A stretch of 64,000 nt of DNA from Haladaptatus salinisoli (GTDB lineage: Archaea; Halobacteriota; Halobacteria; Halobacteriales; Haladaptataceae): the NCBI RefSeq assembly GCF_020614375.1, contig NZ_CP085327.1:434001-498000 (forward strand), written 5' to 3'. The notes beneath the pieces are model-generated. The model did not search any database and was not told the origin of the DNA. It saw nothing but the letters and a program-made list of their open reading frames with translations. Positions within the stretch are counted from its first letter, which is position 1, and every line of letters begins with the position of its first letter. Shown here piece by piece: positions 1-8,253 of the stretch. The translations under genes and the position numbers were made by a program.

Positions 1-1
1 C

Positions 2-415
2 ACCTCCGTACCGGCCTCGCGCGAGGCGGCGGAGCGGGCCTACGAGATGGCGGGCGTCGCGCCCGAGGACATCGACTTCGCGGAGGTTCACGACTGCTTT
101 TCCATCGCGGAACTGCTGGCCTACGAGGACCTCGGCTTCTGCGAACCCGGCGAGGCCGGAGACTTCGTCGAATCCGGCGCGACCGAACTCGACGGCGACC
201 TCCCGGTCAACACCTCCGGCGGGTTGAAGTCGAAGGGCCATCCCATCGGCGCGACGGGGGCCGGACAGCTGGTCGAGGCCTACAAACAGCTCTCGGGCGC
301 GGCGGGCGACCGACAAGTCGAGGGCGCGACCCGCGGGCTGACCCACAACGTCGGCGGCAGCGGCGGTGCGGCGGTCGTCCACGTGCTGGAACGCGAGCAG
401 GGGGTGGAAGCGTGA
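2..415 (+). CDS. Thiolase-family acetyl-CoA acetyltransferase, C-terminal part
   Basis: This is the C-terminal part (about 137 residues) of a thiolase-fold enzyme; the left window edge cuts the gene and the frame is open to base 2. Visible are the HDCFS stretch, the GHPIGATG block whose His activates the nucleophilic Cys, and the closing THNVGGSGG block. The nucleophilic Cys itself would lie in the missing half. Classical biosynthetic thiolases have a second Cys in the closing block; here it is Asn, as in the SCP2-like/archaeal branch. The stop overlaps the GTG start of the next gene (GTGA). Archaeal thiolases of this branch are known to form complexes with HMG-CoA synthase and DUF35 proteins, so joint assembly with the downstream product is likely. 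The acyl substrate is not known. Confidence 0.9.
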   Translation, partial: TSVPASREAAERAYEMAGVAPEDIDFAEVHDCFSIAELLAYEDLGFCEPGEAGDFVESGATELDGDLPVNTSGGLKSKGHPIGATGAGQLVEAYKQLSGAAGDRQVEGATRGLTHNVGGSGGAAVVHVLEREQGVEA

Positions 416-1833
416 CGGACATCGTCGCGGTCGGAGCCTACGCCCCGCGACTCCGCGTCTCGGCCGAGGAGTTCCGCGAGGCGTGGGGGCGGTTCCACGC
501 CGCCGGCGTCGAGCGGAAGGCGGTGCCGGAAGCCGACGAGGACGCGCTGACGATGGCTCACGAGGCCGCGACGCGGGCGCTCGACGCCGCCGGAGACCCC
601 GACGTCGCCTTCCTCGCGTTCGCCTCCACCACCCCGCCGCTGGCCGAGGAGGACCTGACCGCCCGACTCGGCGGGATGCTCGGCGTCCCGAGCGACGCGA
701 CCCGGCACGTCTTCACGGGGAGCACCCGCGCCGGAACCCGGGCGCTGTTCGCCGGACTGACCGCCGGCCCGTGGAACGACGGCGTCGGATTGGTCGTGGC
801 CGCCGACTGCCCTCGGGGGGAACCCGATTCGGCGGAAGAACACGCCGCGGGTGCGGGGGCGGCGGCGTTCGTCCTCGCGGACGACGGTCCCGTCCGCATC
901 CTCCAGCGGGCCGAGTACGCCGACGAGTTTCCCGGCACGCGCTTCCGACGAGCCGGCGACGGGACCGTCGACGGACTCGGCGTCACGGGCTACGACCGAC
1001 GCGCGTTCACCGAGACGCTCGCCGGGGCGGTCGAGCAACTCGATTTCGAGGGCGTCGACGCCGCCGCGGTGCAGGCCCCGGACGGGAAACTCCCTTACCG
1101 CGCGGCCGGCGCGCTCGGCGTCGGCGCGGACGAGGTTCGGGCCGGGACGCTCGTCCACGAACTCGGCGACGCGGGCGCGGCGAGCGTTCCGCTCGGATTG
1201 GCGAAGGCTCTGAGCGAAGGCCGCGAGCGAATCCTCGCCGCGTCGTTCGGAAGCGGGGCGGGGGCCGACGCCCTGCTCGTGGAGGCCGACGAGGTACCGA
1301 CGTCGCTCGCGCTGGACGGCGAGGATAGCGTCTCCTACGCCGAGTACCTCCGCGAGCGGGGCGAACTCACCTCCGGCCCGCCGAGCGGCGGCGGGGCCTA
1401 CGTCAGCGTCCCGTCGTGGCGGCGCACGCTCGACCAGCGCCACCGACTGCTCGCCGGGCGGTGTTCGGAGTGCGGCGCGCTGAACTTCCCGCCGGAGGGC
1501 GCGTGCAGCGCGTGTAAATCGCTGGTCGAGTACGAGGAGGTGCGACTGACGGGCGAGGGAACCGTGGAAGCCGCGACGACCATCTCGCAGGGCGGTGCCC
1601 CGCCGGAGTTCGCGGAAGAGCAGGCCCGGTCGGGCGATTTCGACGTGGCGATAGTCGCGCTCGACGGGCCGGACGGCGACTCGGCGAGCGCCCCCGCGCA
1701 GGTGACCGGCACCGACCCCGGAACCCTCGAAATCGGCGACAGGGTGACGACGACGATGCGCCGAATCTACACGCAGGAGGGCGTGACGAGGTACGGGTTC
1801 AAAATCCGACCGATTCGGTCGGATTTCGAATGA
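412..1833 (+). CDS. HMG-CoA synthase-like protein fused to a DUF35 Zn-ribbon/OB-fold domain
   Basis: A 473-residue two-domain protein. Residues 1 to about 320 have the thiolase-superfamily fold of HMG-CoA/ketoacyl synthases. Residues about 340-470 form a DUF35 domain: a Zn ribbon with two CxxC pairs (CSEC, CSAC) followed by an OB fold ending near KIRPIR. DUF35 proteins bridge thiolase and HMG-CoA synthase and channel CoA intermediates in archaea. The three catalytic positions of the synthase all look replaced: Cys by Thr in STRAGT, His by Gln in QAPDGK, and Asn by Asp in LGDAGAAS. The domain may therefore be structural rather than catalytic. The GTG start overlaps the thiolase stop by 4 bases. 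The fold call is firm; loss of activity is inferred from motif alignment by eye. Confidence 0.85.
   Translation: MTDIVAVGAYAPRLRVSAEEFREAWGRFHAAGVERKAVPEADEDALTMAHEAATRALDAAGDPDVAFLAFASTTPPLAEEDLTARLGGMLGVPSDATRHVFTGSTRAGTRALFAGLTAGPWNDGVGLVVAADCPRGEPDSAEEHAAGAGAAAFVLADDGPVRILQRAEYADEFPGTRFRRAGDGTVDGLGVTGYDRRAFTETLAGAVEQLDFEGVDAAAVQAPDGKLPYRAAGALGVGADEVRAGTLVHELGDAGAASVPLGLAKALSEGRERILAASFGSGAGADALLVEADEVPTSLALDGEDSVSYAEYLRERGELTSGPPSGGGAYVSVPSWRRTLDQRHRLLAGRCSECGALNFPPEGACSACKSLVEYEEVRLTGEGTVEAATTISQGGAPPEFAEEQARSGDFDVAIVALDGPDGDSASAPAQVTGTDPGTLEIGDRVTTTMRRIYTQEGVTRYGFKIRPIRSDFE
1802..1826. repeat. Perfect 11-bp inverted repeat at the 3' end of the synthase-like gene
   Basis: AAATCCGACCG, 3-base loop ATT, then CGGTCGGATTT. 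It lies in the last codons of the synthase/DUF35 gene, five bases before the stop. The RNA would form a strong hairpin at the transcript end, so an mRNA-end or stability role is possible. Archaea do not need such hairpins for termination. Confidence 0.6.
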
Positions 1834-1858
1834 GAGGATAGCACAGCTATCCGCGCGG

Positions 1859-1890
1859 TTCGAAATTCGGCCGGTCGACCGAGTTTCGAA
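1859..1890. repeat. Second inverted repeat after the synthase-like gene
   Basis: TTCGAAA and TTTCGAA arms surround a GGTCGACC palindrome. It sits 25 bases after the stop codon and reuses the words TCGAA and GGTC of the first hairpin. It may be part of a 3' processing or termination region. The rest of the space up to base 2100 is AT-richer and holds no gene I can support. Confidence 0.45.
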
Positions 1891-2100
1891 TCGGGAGCGA
1901 TTCGGCTCCTCGTGTGATTCCGGCAGTATTCGGGAGACCTACCGCTCCGCGAATTACCCATAAAAATTCTGTCTCGTGTACCCCTACCCGAGACAACTAT
2001 CCGATTTCGCGGTTACGATAAAAGCTTTCTGTAACGAGTCGGAAATTCGATCTGTTCGCGACCGAATCTGATTTGATTCGCAGGACGAGCTTGTCGCTCG

Positions 2101-2910
2101 ATGGACTCCCCCGACGCGGGCGTCGAACTCCCGGCGATCGGACTCGGAACGTGGAAGAACACCGACTCGGACCGCTGCGCCGAGACGGTTCGGACGGCGC
2201 TCGAACTGGGCTACCGACACGTCGATACCGCCGCGATGTACGGCAACGAGTCGGCCGTCGGCGACGGAATCGCCCGCGCCGACGTTCCGCGCGAGGACGT
2301 AGTCGTCGCGACGAAGGTCTGGCACGACAGTCTGGGCTACGACGACGTCATCGAGAGCGCGGAGAACAGCCGTTCTCGGCTCGGAGTCGACGCCATCGAC
2401 GTTCTGTACGTCCACTGGCCCTGCTTCAGTTACGACCCCGAGGAGACGCTTCCGGCGTTCGACCACCTCCGCGAGGAAGGCGCGATTCGACACGTCGGGG
2501 TGAGCAACTTCACGCCCGACCTGTTGGACGAGGCGCGGGCGGTTCTCGACGCGCCTATCGTCGCCAACCAAGTCGAGATGCACCCGCTCCTTCCGCAGGC
2601 GGAACTCCGCGAGCACTGCGCCGAGCGCGGCGTTCGACTCGTCGCCTACTCGCCGCTGATTCACGGCGAGGCGTTCGACGTCCCGGAGCTGAGTGCCGTC
2701 GCCGAGAGGCGCGGCGCGAGCGAAGCGCAGGTCGGTCTCGCGTGGCTCCGCGAGAAGGGCGTCGCCGCGATACCGAAGGCGAGCGGTGAGAATCACCTCG
2801 CGGACAACCTCGACAGCCTGTCCCTCGACCTATCGGACGAGGACGTCGAGCGAATCGACGCCATCGAGGACGAAAAGCGAATCAGTACGGCCGACTGGAC
2901 GCCGTGGTAG
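2101..2910 (+). CDS. Aldo/keto reductase
   Basis: A 269-residue NAD(P)H-dependent carbonyl reductase of the AKR (beta/alpha)8-barrel family, close to the usual length of the short prokaryotic members. The catalytic tetrad is visible: Asp42 (HVDTAAMYGNE), Tyr47, Lys72 (ATKVW) and His105 (YVHWP). The cofactor region is IPKASGENH near residue 222. Members of this group (2,5-diketo-gluconate/glyoxal reductase type) reduce aldehydes and ketones in the cytosol; the real substrate cannot be read from sequence. It stands alone between two same-strand genes with its own upstream spacer, so probably has its own promoter. Confidence 0.93.
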   Translation: MDSPDAGVELPAIGLGTWKNTDSDRCAETVRTALELGYRHVDTAAMYGNESAVGDGIARADVPREDVVVATKVWHDSLGYDDVIESAENSRSRLGVDAIDVLYVHWPCFSYDPEETLPAFDHLREEGAIRHVGVSNFTPDLLDEARAVLDAPIVANQVEMHPLLPQAELREHCAERGVRLVAYSPLIHGEAFDVPELSAVAERRGASEAQVGLAWLREKGVAAIPKASGENHLADNLDSLSLDLSDEDVERIDAIEDEKRISTADWTPW

Positions 2911-2975
2911 GGACCAGAGCGACGACACGCGGCCAGTATAGCAGAAAGCACTTACGGTAATTTCGGAGACGTACG

Positions 2976-3632
2976 GTGATGAACCGCGACTGGCGTTTCC
3001 GGCTTCGAATCGCGCTCGGCATTCTCCTGCTGGCGAATCCGTTCTACCTCTTTCCGCACGCTGGCGATGCGACCTATCGATACGAGGCCGAGAAGATCGA
3101 TTACTCGCGAACCTACCTCCGCGCGGACAGCCAACTCGCGCGGGTCGATTGCTACGTCGAACACGAACGGGGGTGTCTGCTGGCGGTCGAAATCGCCCAA
3201 CACGGCCCCGTCACCATCAACGCATCGGGTTTTCGGCGGTACCGGACCGGCGCGGAGTACGTCGCGCTGGACGACGCCGAAGACGGCCCCGCACCGTTCT
3301 ATCGCCGGATCGTGAATCGATCGGACGGGCGAGTGACGGTTCGACTGGAGAAAGTCGCGCCCGAGACGCTCCTTTCGAGAATCGCGCTGAACGGGAGCGA
3401 ACTGTCGAAACCCGCCCGAAAAGCGATGCGAGGCGAGACGGTGACGGTTCGCGGCGACCCGCTCCCGGAGGCGGACGAGGTCGTTCGAAAGGGCGGTGAC
3501 TATTACGTCTTCAGAAGCGTCGGCTACGCCCCGCCGGATTCGGATCGAACCGGCGAGAGCATCGTCAGCGGTGCGGTGTTCCTCGCCGGACTCGCGCTCG
3601 TCCTCCCCGGCCGCCGCTGGCGCGTCGCGTAG
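2976..3632 (+). CDS. Uncharacterised membrane-anchored protein with two TM segments
   Basis: 218 residues that I do not recognise. A hydrophobic segment near residues 10-26 is followed by about 160 mostly polar residues and a second hydrophobic stretch near 193-210 just before an Arg-rich end (PGRRWRV). This suggests an extracellular loop domain held by two membrane helices. Two Cys (DCYVEHERGCL) in the loop could form a disulfide. The frame opens with GTG followed directly by ATG; the ATG at 2979 is an equally good start. It lies 37 bases before the 3-hydroxyacyl-CoA dehydrogenase gene, but nothing ties it to acyl-CoA metabolism. Confidence 0.75.
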   Translation: MMNRDWRFRLRIALGILLLANPFYLFPHAGDATYRYEAEKIDYSRTYLRADSQLARVDCYVEHERGCLLAVEIAQHGPVTINASGFRRYRTGAEYVALDDAEDGPAPFYRRIVNRSDGRVTVRLEKVAPETLLSRIALNGSELSKPARKAMRGETVTVRGDPLPEADEVVRKGGDYYVFRSVGYAPPDSDRTGESIVSGAVFLAGLALVLPGRRWRVA

Positions 3633-3669
3633 AAAAACGCTTTTCCTTCGTCCCCGCGCGCTCTCGGAT

Positions 3670-4551
3670 ATGAAGGTAGGCGTACTCGGAGCCGGAACCA
3701 TGGGACACGGAATCGCGCAGGTCGCGGCGATGGCGGGCCACGACGTGACGCTCCGCGACATCGAGGAGGAGTTCGTCGAGAACGGTATCGAGAGCGTCGA
3801 GGCGAATCTGCAGGGGGGCGTCGAACGCGACAAGGTGACCGAGGAGGAGAAGGCCGCGGCGCTCGACCGAATCTCGGGGACGACCGACCTCGAAACCGCG
3901 GTCGGCGACGCGGCGCTGGTCGTCGAGGCGGTGCCGGAGGAGATGGATATCAAACGGGCGACGTTCGCGGACGTGGAGGAACTCGTCTCCCCCGAGACCG
4001 TCATCGCGTCGAACACCTCGTCGCTCTCGCTGACCGAGATAGCCAGCGCGCTCTCCGACCCGACGCGAGCCATCGGGCTCCACTTCTTCAACCCGGTTCA
4101 CATCATGAAGCTCGTGGAGGTCGTCGTCCCCGAGCAGGCGGACGACGGAACGGTCGAGTTCGCCGCCGAGTTCGTCGAGGACATCGACAAGGTGGCGGTC
4201 GAAGTGCGCGACTCGCCCGGGTTCGCCTCCTCGCGCCTCGGGGTCGCCCTCGGCGTCGAAGCCATCCGGATGCTCCAGGAGGGCGTGGCGAGTCCCCGCG
4301 ACATCGACGCCGCGATGGAACTCGGGTACAACCACCCGATGGGCCCCATCGAACTCGGCGACGTGGTCGGACTGGACGTTCGCCTCGACATCCTCGAACA
4401 CCTCCGCGAGGAACTTGGCGAGCGATTCCGTCCGCCCCAAATTCTGCGCCAGAAGGTTCGGGCCGGGAAGCTCGGCAAGAAGACCGGCGAGGGGTTCTAC
4501 GTCTGGGAGGACGGCGAAATAGCGGGTGTGAGCGGAGGTGACGGCGAATGA
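3670..4551 (+). CDS. 3-hydroxyacyl-CoA dehydrogenase
   Basis: 293 residues. It oxidises (S)-3-hydroxyacyl-CoA to 3-ketoacyl-CoA with NAD+ (beta-oxidation or the reverse reaction). The N-terminal Rossmann motif GAGTMG is at residues 7-12. The catalytic His138 and Glu150 lie in HFFNPV...LVE, and the C-terminal helical domain has NHPMGPIELGD. The ATG was chosen because the protein begins directly at the nucleotide-binding strand; the frame is open further upstream, but that stretch overlaps the preceding gene. The last bases form ATGA with the enoyl-CoA hydratase gene, so the two consecutive beta-oxidation steps are translationally coupled. The C-terminus has a short acidic tail. Confidence 0.95.
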   Translation: MKVGVLGAGTMGHGIAQVAAMAGHDVTLRDIEEEFVENGIESVEANLQGGVERDKVTEEEKAAALDRISGTTDLETAVGDAALVVEAVPEEMDIKRATFADVEELVSPETVIASNTSSLSLTEIASALSDPTRAIGLHFFNPVHIMKLVEVVVPEQADDGTVEFAAEFVEDIDKVAVEVRDSPGFASSRLGVALGVEAIRMLQEGVASPRDIDAAMELGYNHPMGPIELGDVVGLDVRLDILEHLREELGERFRPPQILRQKVRAGKLGKKTGEGFYVWEDGEIAGVSGGDGE

Positions 4552-5396
4552 GCGACGAATCGGACGAGACGAGCCGAACCGGCGAAGCGCCCGGCAGTCC
4601 CGAGCAAGTCGCGGCCGAGTGCGAGACGGTCGAGGTGGCCGTCGAGGAGCGCGTCGCCACGGTCACGCTGAACCGGCCGGACGCCCGCAACGCCCTGAAC
4701 GCTCAGCTCCGTTCCGAACTGAAAGACGTGCTCGACGCGGTCGAAGCGTCACCGGACGTTCGCGTGGTCGTCCTCACCGGGGCGGACGAGGCGAAGGCGT
4801 TCGTCGCCGGAGCCGACGTGAACGAACTCCGGGAGCGCGACGCGCTCGAACAGCGCGAGGCGAGCAAGCGCCCGCGCGTCTATGAGTACGTGGACGACCT
4901 GGAGAAGCCGGTCATCGGGGCGCTCAACGGTCACGCCCTCGGCGGCGGGTGTGAACTCGCGCAGGCCTGCGACGTGCGTATCGCGCACGAACGCGCGAAG
5001 CTCGGCCAGCCCGAAATCAACCTCGGCATCATGCCCGGCGGCGGCGGCACCCAGCGCCTCCCCCGTCTGGTCGGCGAGGGGCAGGCGATGCGGCTCGTTC
5101 TCTCCGGCGAGATAATCGACGCGGAGGAGGCTCGCGACATCGGCCTCGTGGACGAGGTGTGCTCGGACGAGGAGTTCGACGACCGCGTCTACGAACTCGC
5201 CGGACGGATGGCAGAGAAGAGTCCGGCGGCGCTCGAACTCGCGAAGAAGGCCGTCAAGGCGAGCAGTCGGATGGAACTCGAAGCGGGCATCGAGTACGAG
5301 GCGGAGCTGTTCGCGCTGTTGTTCGCGTCGGAGGACAAGAACGAAGGTATCGACGCCTTCTTCGAGGACCGGGAACCGGAGTGGCAGCGGCGGTGA
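4548..5396 (+). CDS. Enoyl-CoA hydratase/isomerase
   Basis: 282-residue crotonase-fold enzyme that hydrates 2-enoyl-CoA to 3-hydroxyacyl-CoA, the step before the upstream dehydrogenase. Both catalytic glutamates are present: Glu136 in GGGCEL and Glu156 in QPEINLG. The oxyanion motif is AFVAGADV near residues 84-91. About 25 acidic residues precede the crotonase core, a haloarchaeal feature; the ATG overlapping the dehydrogenase stop is nevertheless the likely start because of coupling. Separate dehydrogenase and hydratase genes here replace the bacterial FadB fusion. Chain-length specificity is unknown. Confidence 0.95.
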   Translation: MSDESDETSRTGEAPGSPEQVAAECETVEVAVEERVATVTLNRPDARNALNAQLRSELKDVLDAVEASPDVRVVVLTGADEAKAFVAGADVNELRERDALEQREASKRPRVYEYVDDLEKPVIGALNGHALGGGCELAQACDVRIAHERAKLGQPEINLGIMPGGGGTQRLPRLVGEGQAMRLVLSGEIIDAEEARDIGLVDEVCSDEEFDDRVYELAGRMAEKSPAALELAKKAVKASSRMELEAGIEYEAELFALLFASEDKNEGIDAFFEDREPEWQRR

Positions 5397-5415
5397 ACCG
5401 CGCTCCGACTCGGAG

Positions 5416-6201
5416 TCACCCGCCCCCGATGTAGTCCGCGCCGTCGCGGTACGACTCGAAGAGTTCGCGGCCCCACGCCGTCGCTTCCCGGGTGTGGTTG
5501 GCGACGAGACCGCGAAGTTCCCCCCGCTCGTCGTACACGACGACGCAGACGCCGTCGCGCTCCCCTTCCACCGCGATGAGTCCGAACGGGAGCGTGTCGG
5601 TCGTCTCCCAGACGGAGAGTCCCCCCGACCGTAACGCCTCCTGAAGTCGGTCGCCGTAGTCGGTGACGAGGTACCGGACGACCGGACGTTCGAGCACGAG
5701 TTCCGCCGACAGATCCCCTCGCACCGCCTGCTCGTGGAACAACTCCACGTACTGCGGGAGGGCGACCGGCGAGAAACCTCGCGTCACGTCCGCTTCCGAC
5801 ACTATCTCCTCGACGTACTGAACCGGATGATTCGGCGCGTGGCGCTCCGCGAGGGCGACCGTCGCGTCGTCTAAGAGCGCCATCGGGAGGTCGCAGTCGG
5901 TCGGAAGGATGGATAGGAGTTGGCGGGTTCGGCGCACGTCTTCCACGCACCCGCGAAACGCGTCGTACTCGGCTTCGAGCAAGCGCCCGGCGAGCGTCAG
6001 TTCGAGTCCGGCGTCGGTTCGCTCGACGAGGTCGTGTTCGCGCAACTCCCGCACCGCTTTGTACACCGTCGAACGGGAGACCCCGAGTTCGTCGCCGAGG
6101 TCCCGTTTCGGTATCGGACCGGACGAGAGCGCGGAGAGGAACTGCGACCGTTTCGTCACGGTCGCGATCGTGTCGTTCAAATCGTCTCCCGTCTCAGTCA
6201 T
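5416..6201 (-). CDS. Winged-helix transcription regulator with FilR1-type C-terminal domain
   Basis: 261 residues. Residues 15-70 form a winged HTH (KRDLGDELGVSRSTVYKAVRELREHDLVER). The rest matches the layout of haloarchaeal regulators with the methanogenesis-regulator FilR1 middle domain, which probably senses a small ligand. It is convergent with the hydratase gene (19-base gap) and divergent from the small DUF7344-type gene. A minus-strand TATA-like element (complement of bases 6228-6241) lies about 27 bases before the ATG, so the message is probably leaderless. The target genes are unknown. Confidence 0.82.
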   Translation of the reverse strand: MTETGDDLNDTIATVTKRSQFLSALSSGPIPKRDLGDELGVSRSTVYKAVRELREHDLVERTDAGLELTLAGRLLEAEYDAFRGCVEDVRRTRQLLSILPTDCDLPMALLDDATVALAERHAPNHPVQYVEEIVSEADVTRGFSPVALPQYVELFHEQAVRGDLSAELVLERPVVRYLVTDYGDRLQEALRSGGLSVWETTDTLPFGLIAVEGERDGVCVVVYDERGELRGLVANHTREATAWGRELFESYRDGADYIGGG

Positions 6202-6441
6202 GCGTTACTCGTCTTTTTTGGCGCATCGAGCATAAATTTGTCTTAAACGGACACAACAGTTATGTAGGTGGTTCGGAGGTTCGAACCACGCTTTCGATCG
6301 TCGTACTCCGTTCCGGGGTCGAATCGTGTCTGATGAACTAAATTAATGAGCGTTCATTTCCATTACTCTCACGCCCGAATCGGAGATTCGAACCGCGTCC
6401 CCCAGCGCAATCGGCTCTCCGCTCGAACGCGGTCGGCACAC

Positions 6442-6447
6442 GGAGGT
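6442..6447 (+). promoter_or_regulatory. Shine-Dalgarno site that fixes the start of the DUF7344-type gene
   Basis: GGAGGT, a perfect match to the 16S 3' end, nine bases before ATG 6457. Most neighbours are leaderless, so an SD this strong is informative for start choice. Confidence 0.6.
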
Positions 6448-6456
6448 CAGCAACCG

Positions 6457-6795
6457 ATGATTCGAAACTCGACACTGGACGGCGGAGAAGAAACGCTACC
6501 GTGGTCGCTTACCGCGGCGCTCGACATTCTCGCAGCACCTCTCCGTCGGTCACTCCTCCGATTTTTCGCGGAACACGAAGGCCCCGTCTCCGTGACCGAA
6601 CTCGCGGCGTGCTGTGTCGACGACGGCGCATCGGTGCGAGAACCGGAACGAATCGCTATCGCGTTACGTCACGTGCACCTCCCGCGACTCGCTGATTACG
6701 GAGTCGTCACCTACGATCTGCGAGAGAACACCGTCGAGCGAATCCCCGACGCCGCCGTCGTCCGAACTCTCCTCACCATCGTCTCCGACCGATAA
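6457..6795 (+). CDS. Small winged-helix protein of the DUF7344 type
   Basis: 112 residues, haloarchaeal DUF7344-like: one helix-turn-helix unit (LAAPLRRSLLRFF...VSVTELAA) followed by a beta-wing. Such proteins are presumed DNA-binding regulators. I chose the ATG at 6457 over the ATG at 6346 because a perfect Shine-Dalgarno GGAGGT lies at 6442-6447, nine bases away, and because the extra 37 residues would not be conserved-looking. The AT-rich TAAATTAATG near 6338-6348 then fits as its promoter. A strong hairpin follows the stop. Confidence 0.75.
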   Translation: MIRNSTLDGGEETLPWSLTAALDILAAPLRRSLLRFFAEHEGPVSVTELAACCVDDGASVREPERIAIALRHVHLPRLADYGVVTYDLRENTVERIPDAAVVRTLLTIVSDR

Positions 6796-6812
6796 CGCCC
6801 CGTCCGAATGTG

Positions 6813-6834
6813 AGTGCGGCACTACTGCCGCACT
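6813..6834. terminator. Hairpin after the DUF7344-type gene
   Basis: AGTGCGGCA - CTAC - TGCCGCACT, nine perfect pairs with a 4-base loop, 17 bases past the stop. It has no T-tract, so it may protect or mark the 3' end rather than terminate. The remaining space to 7038 holds no gene; it contains the promoter of the next gene. Confidence 0.5.
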
Positions 6835-7038
6835 TGTCAGAGGCACATTGCGGTACCGGACGCCCGCCGCCGGTGAAGACATCGACGGTGGGCGTTCTCG
6901 GAATCTGACTGAACGAATATATGTCTTTGGTTAACGACCCATATTAGTCGATTCATCGATGCGGAATTCGAACGTTTCCCTCGATCGGCGGATGGAGCGA
7001 ACGCAACCTTTAGGCGGGTCTGACGGGCAGTAGTTCGC

Positions 7039-7875
7039 ATGGCGATTCACAGCGACTGGGGCGATTGGCTCCCTCGCGCGGTCGAGGACGCAACGCCCTC
7101 GGGCGTCGGCATCTGGTATCTCGGCTGCAACGGATTCGTCCTGAAAGCGAGCGACGGAACGACGCTGTTCGTCGACCCGTACCTCGGAACGGGCGACCCG
7201 CCGCGAACCGTTCGCATGGTTCCCGTGCCGTTCGACCCGGCGGACGTGACGGAGGCCGACGCGGTGCTGGCGACGCACGAACACACCGACCACGTTCACG
7301 GACCGAGTCAGGCACCCATCCTCGAATCGACTGGGGCGACCTTCTACGCGCCCGACGACGGCATCGCCGTCGCGCGCGAGGACGAACGCTGGACCAAGGA
7401 GTGGAACGTCTCCGACGACCAACTCGAGGCGGTGGCGGAGGGCGATTCGTTCGACGTCGGCGAGTTCACCGTCCACGTCGAACCGGCGCACGACTCCGAT
7501 TCGACGCACCCCGTTTCGTACGTCGTCGAACACTCGGCGGGAACGTTCTTCCACGGCGGCGACACGAAACCGGGGGACGAACTCGAATCCGTCGGCGAGC
7601 GGTACGACATCGACCTCGGCGTGCTGGCGTTCGGGTCCGACGGACGAATCCCGGACAAAGAGACCGGGGAACCGAAGTACACGAAGTGGTACAGCGACGA
7701 GAACGAGGTGGCGGCCGCCGCGAACGCCCTCCGGATCGACCGACTGCTACCGAGCCACTGGGACATGTGGAAGGGTCTCACTGCGGACCCGACCGCGCTC
7801 TACGACCACGTCCGGAGTTACGACTATCCGGCGTCGCTCGAAATCGTCGAAATCGGGGACCGAATCGACCTCTAG
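7039..7875 (+). CDS. Metallo-beta-lactamase-fold hydrolase (UlaG-like)
   Basis: 278 residues with the dinuclear-metal motif HEHTDH (His80, His82, Asp84, His85), a later His in EPAHDSDSTHP and the metal-bridging Asp of FHGGDTKPG. The final His lies in LPSHWDMWKG. The arrangement resembles the UlaG/L-ascorbate-6-phosphate lactonase subgroup, which hydrolyses lactones or phosphodiesters; the substrate is unknown. A TATA-like ACCTTTAGGC lies about 27 bases upstream. Its TAG stop and the stop of the opposite-strand gene share the palindrome CTAG at 7872-7875. Confidence 0.88.
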   Translation: MAIHSDWGDWLPRAVEDATPSGVGIWYLGCNGFVLKASDGTTLFVDPYLGTGDPPRTVRMVPVPFDPADVTEADAVLATHEHTDHVHGPSQAPILESTGATFYAPDDGIAVAREDERWTKEWNVSDDQLEAVAEGDSFDVGEFTVHVEPAHDSDSTHPVSYVVEHSAGTFFHGGDTKPGDELESVGERYDIDLGVLAFGSDGRIPDKETGEPKYTKWYSDENEVAAAANALRIDRLLPSHWDMWKGLTADPTALYDHVRSYDYPASLEIVEIGDRIDL

Positions 7876-8171
7876 TGGGAGTGGCCGGTCGCTTCCTCGA
7901 ACGTGATGCCGAGTCGTTCTTCGAACAGTTCGCGCGACTTCTCCTCGATGGCGGCTATCTGGGGGTCGGCCTCGCCCTGACTGTGGTGAACCGCCGCGTG
8001 GGCCTGCTGAACGAACGAGATGAGCGCCATGTCGCCGATGACCTCCGACTGCGTCTCGGTCCCTTCGCGGAGCAGGTCGATGAGGCCCGGCGGCAGTTCG
8101 AGGTCGTCGGTCTCGCCGTCCGGTCCTTCGATGGTGTACGTCGCCGTCTCGATGTCGTCTGCGTCTGCCAT
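7872..8171 (-). CDS. Haloarchaeal conserved small protein, function unknown
   Basis: 99 acidic residues ending in a His-containing tail (GHSH). It has an N-terminal beta-rich part (ATYTIEGPDGETDDLELPPG) and a helical C-terminal half (IAAIEEKSRELFEERLG). No enzyme motif or membrane segment is visible. It ends on the same CTAG as the hydrolase gene and starts 82 bases from the thioredoxin reductase stop, on the same strand, so it could be the last gene of that transcript. I do not recognise a function. Confidence 0.75.
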   Translation of the reverse strand: MADADDIETATYTIEGPDGETDDLELPPGLIDLLREGTETQSEVIGDMALISFVQQAHAAVHHSQGEADPQIAAIEEKSRELFEERLGITFEEATGHSH

Positions 8172-8253
8172 ACCGTCAGTTCACCGTGAAGGGTAAAGGG
8201 TCTGTGGGTAGGCGCGTTGGGACGACGTCCCGGCGCGACGAAGCGCGTCGAAC

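Noticed and set aside
280..1443. Long minus-strand open frame over the synthase-like gene
   Set aside because: Arg/Gly-rich, basic, antisense shadow of a high-GC gene; no family signature.
1767..1961. 64-codon minus-strand frame after the synthase-like gene
   Set aside because: Its sequence is explained by the inverted repeats there; product has no halophilic character.
6346..6456. Earlier ATG for the DUF7344-type gene
   Set aside because: No ribosome site, extension not domain-like, and the perfect SD precedes the ATG at 6457.
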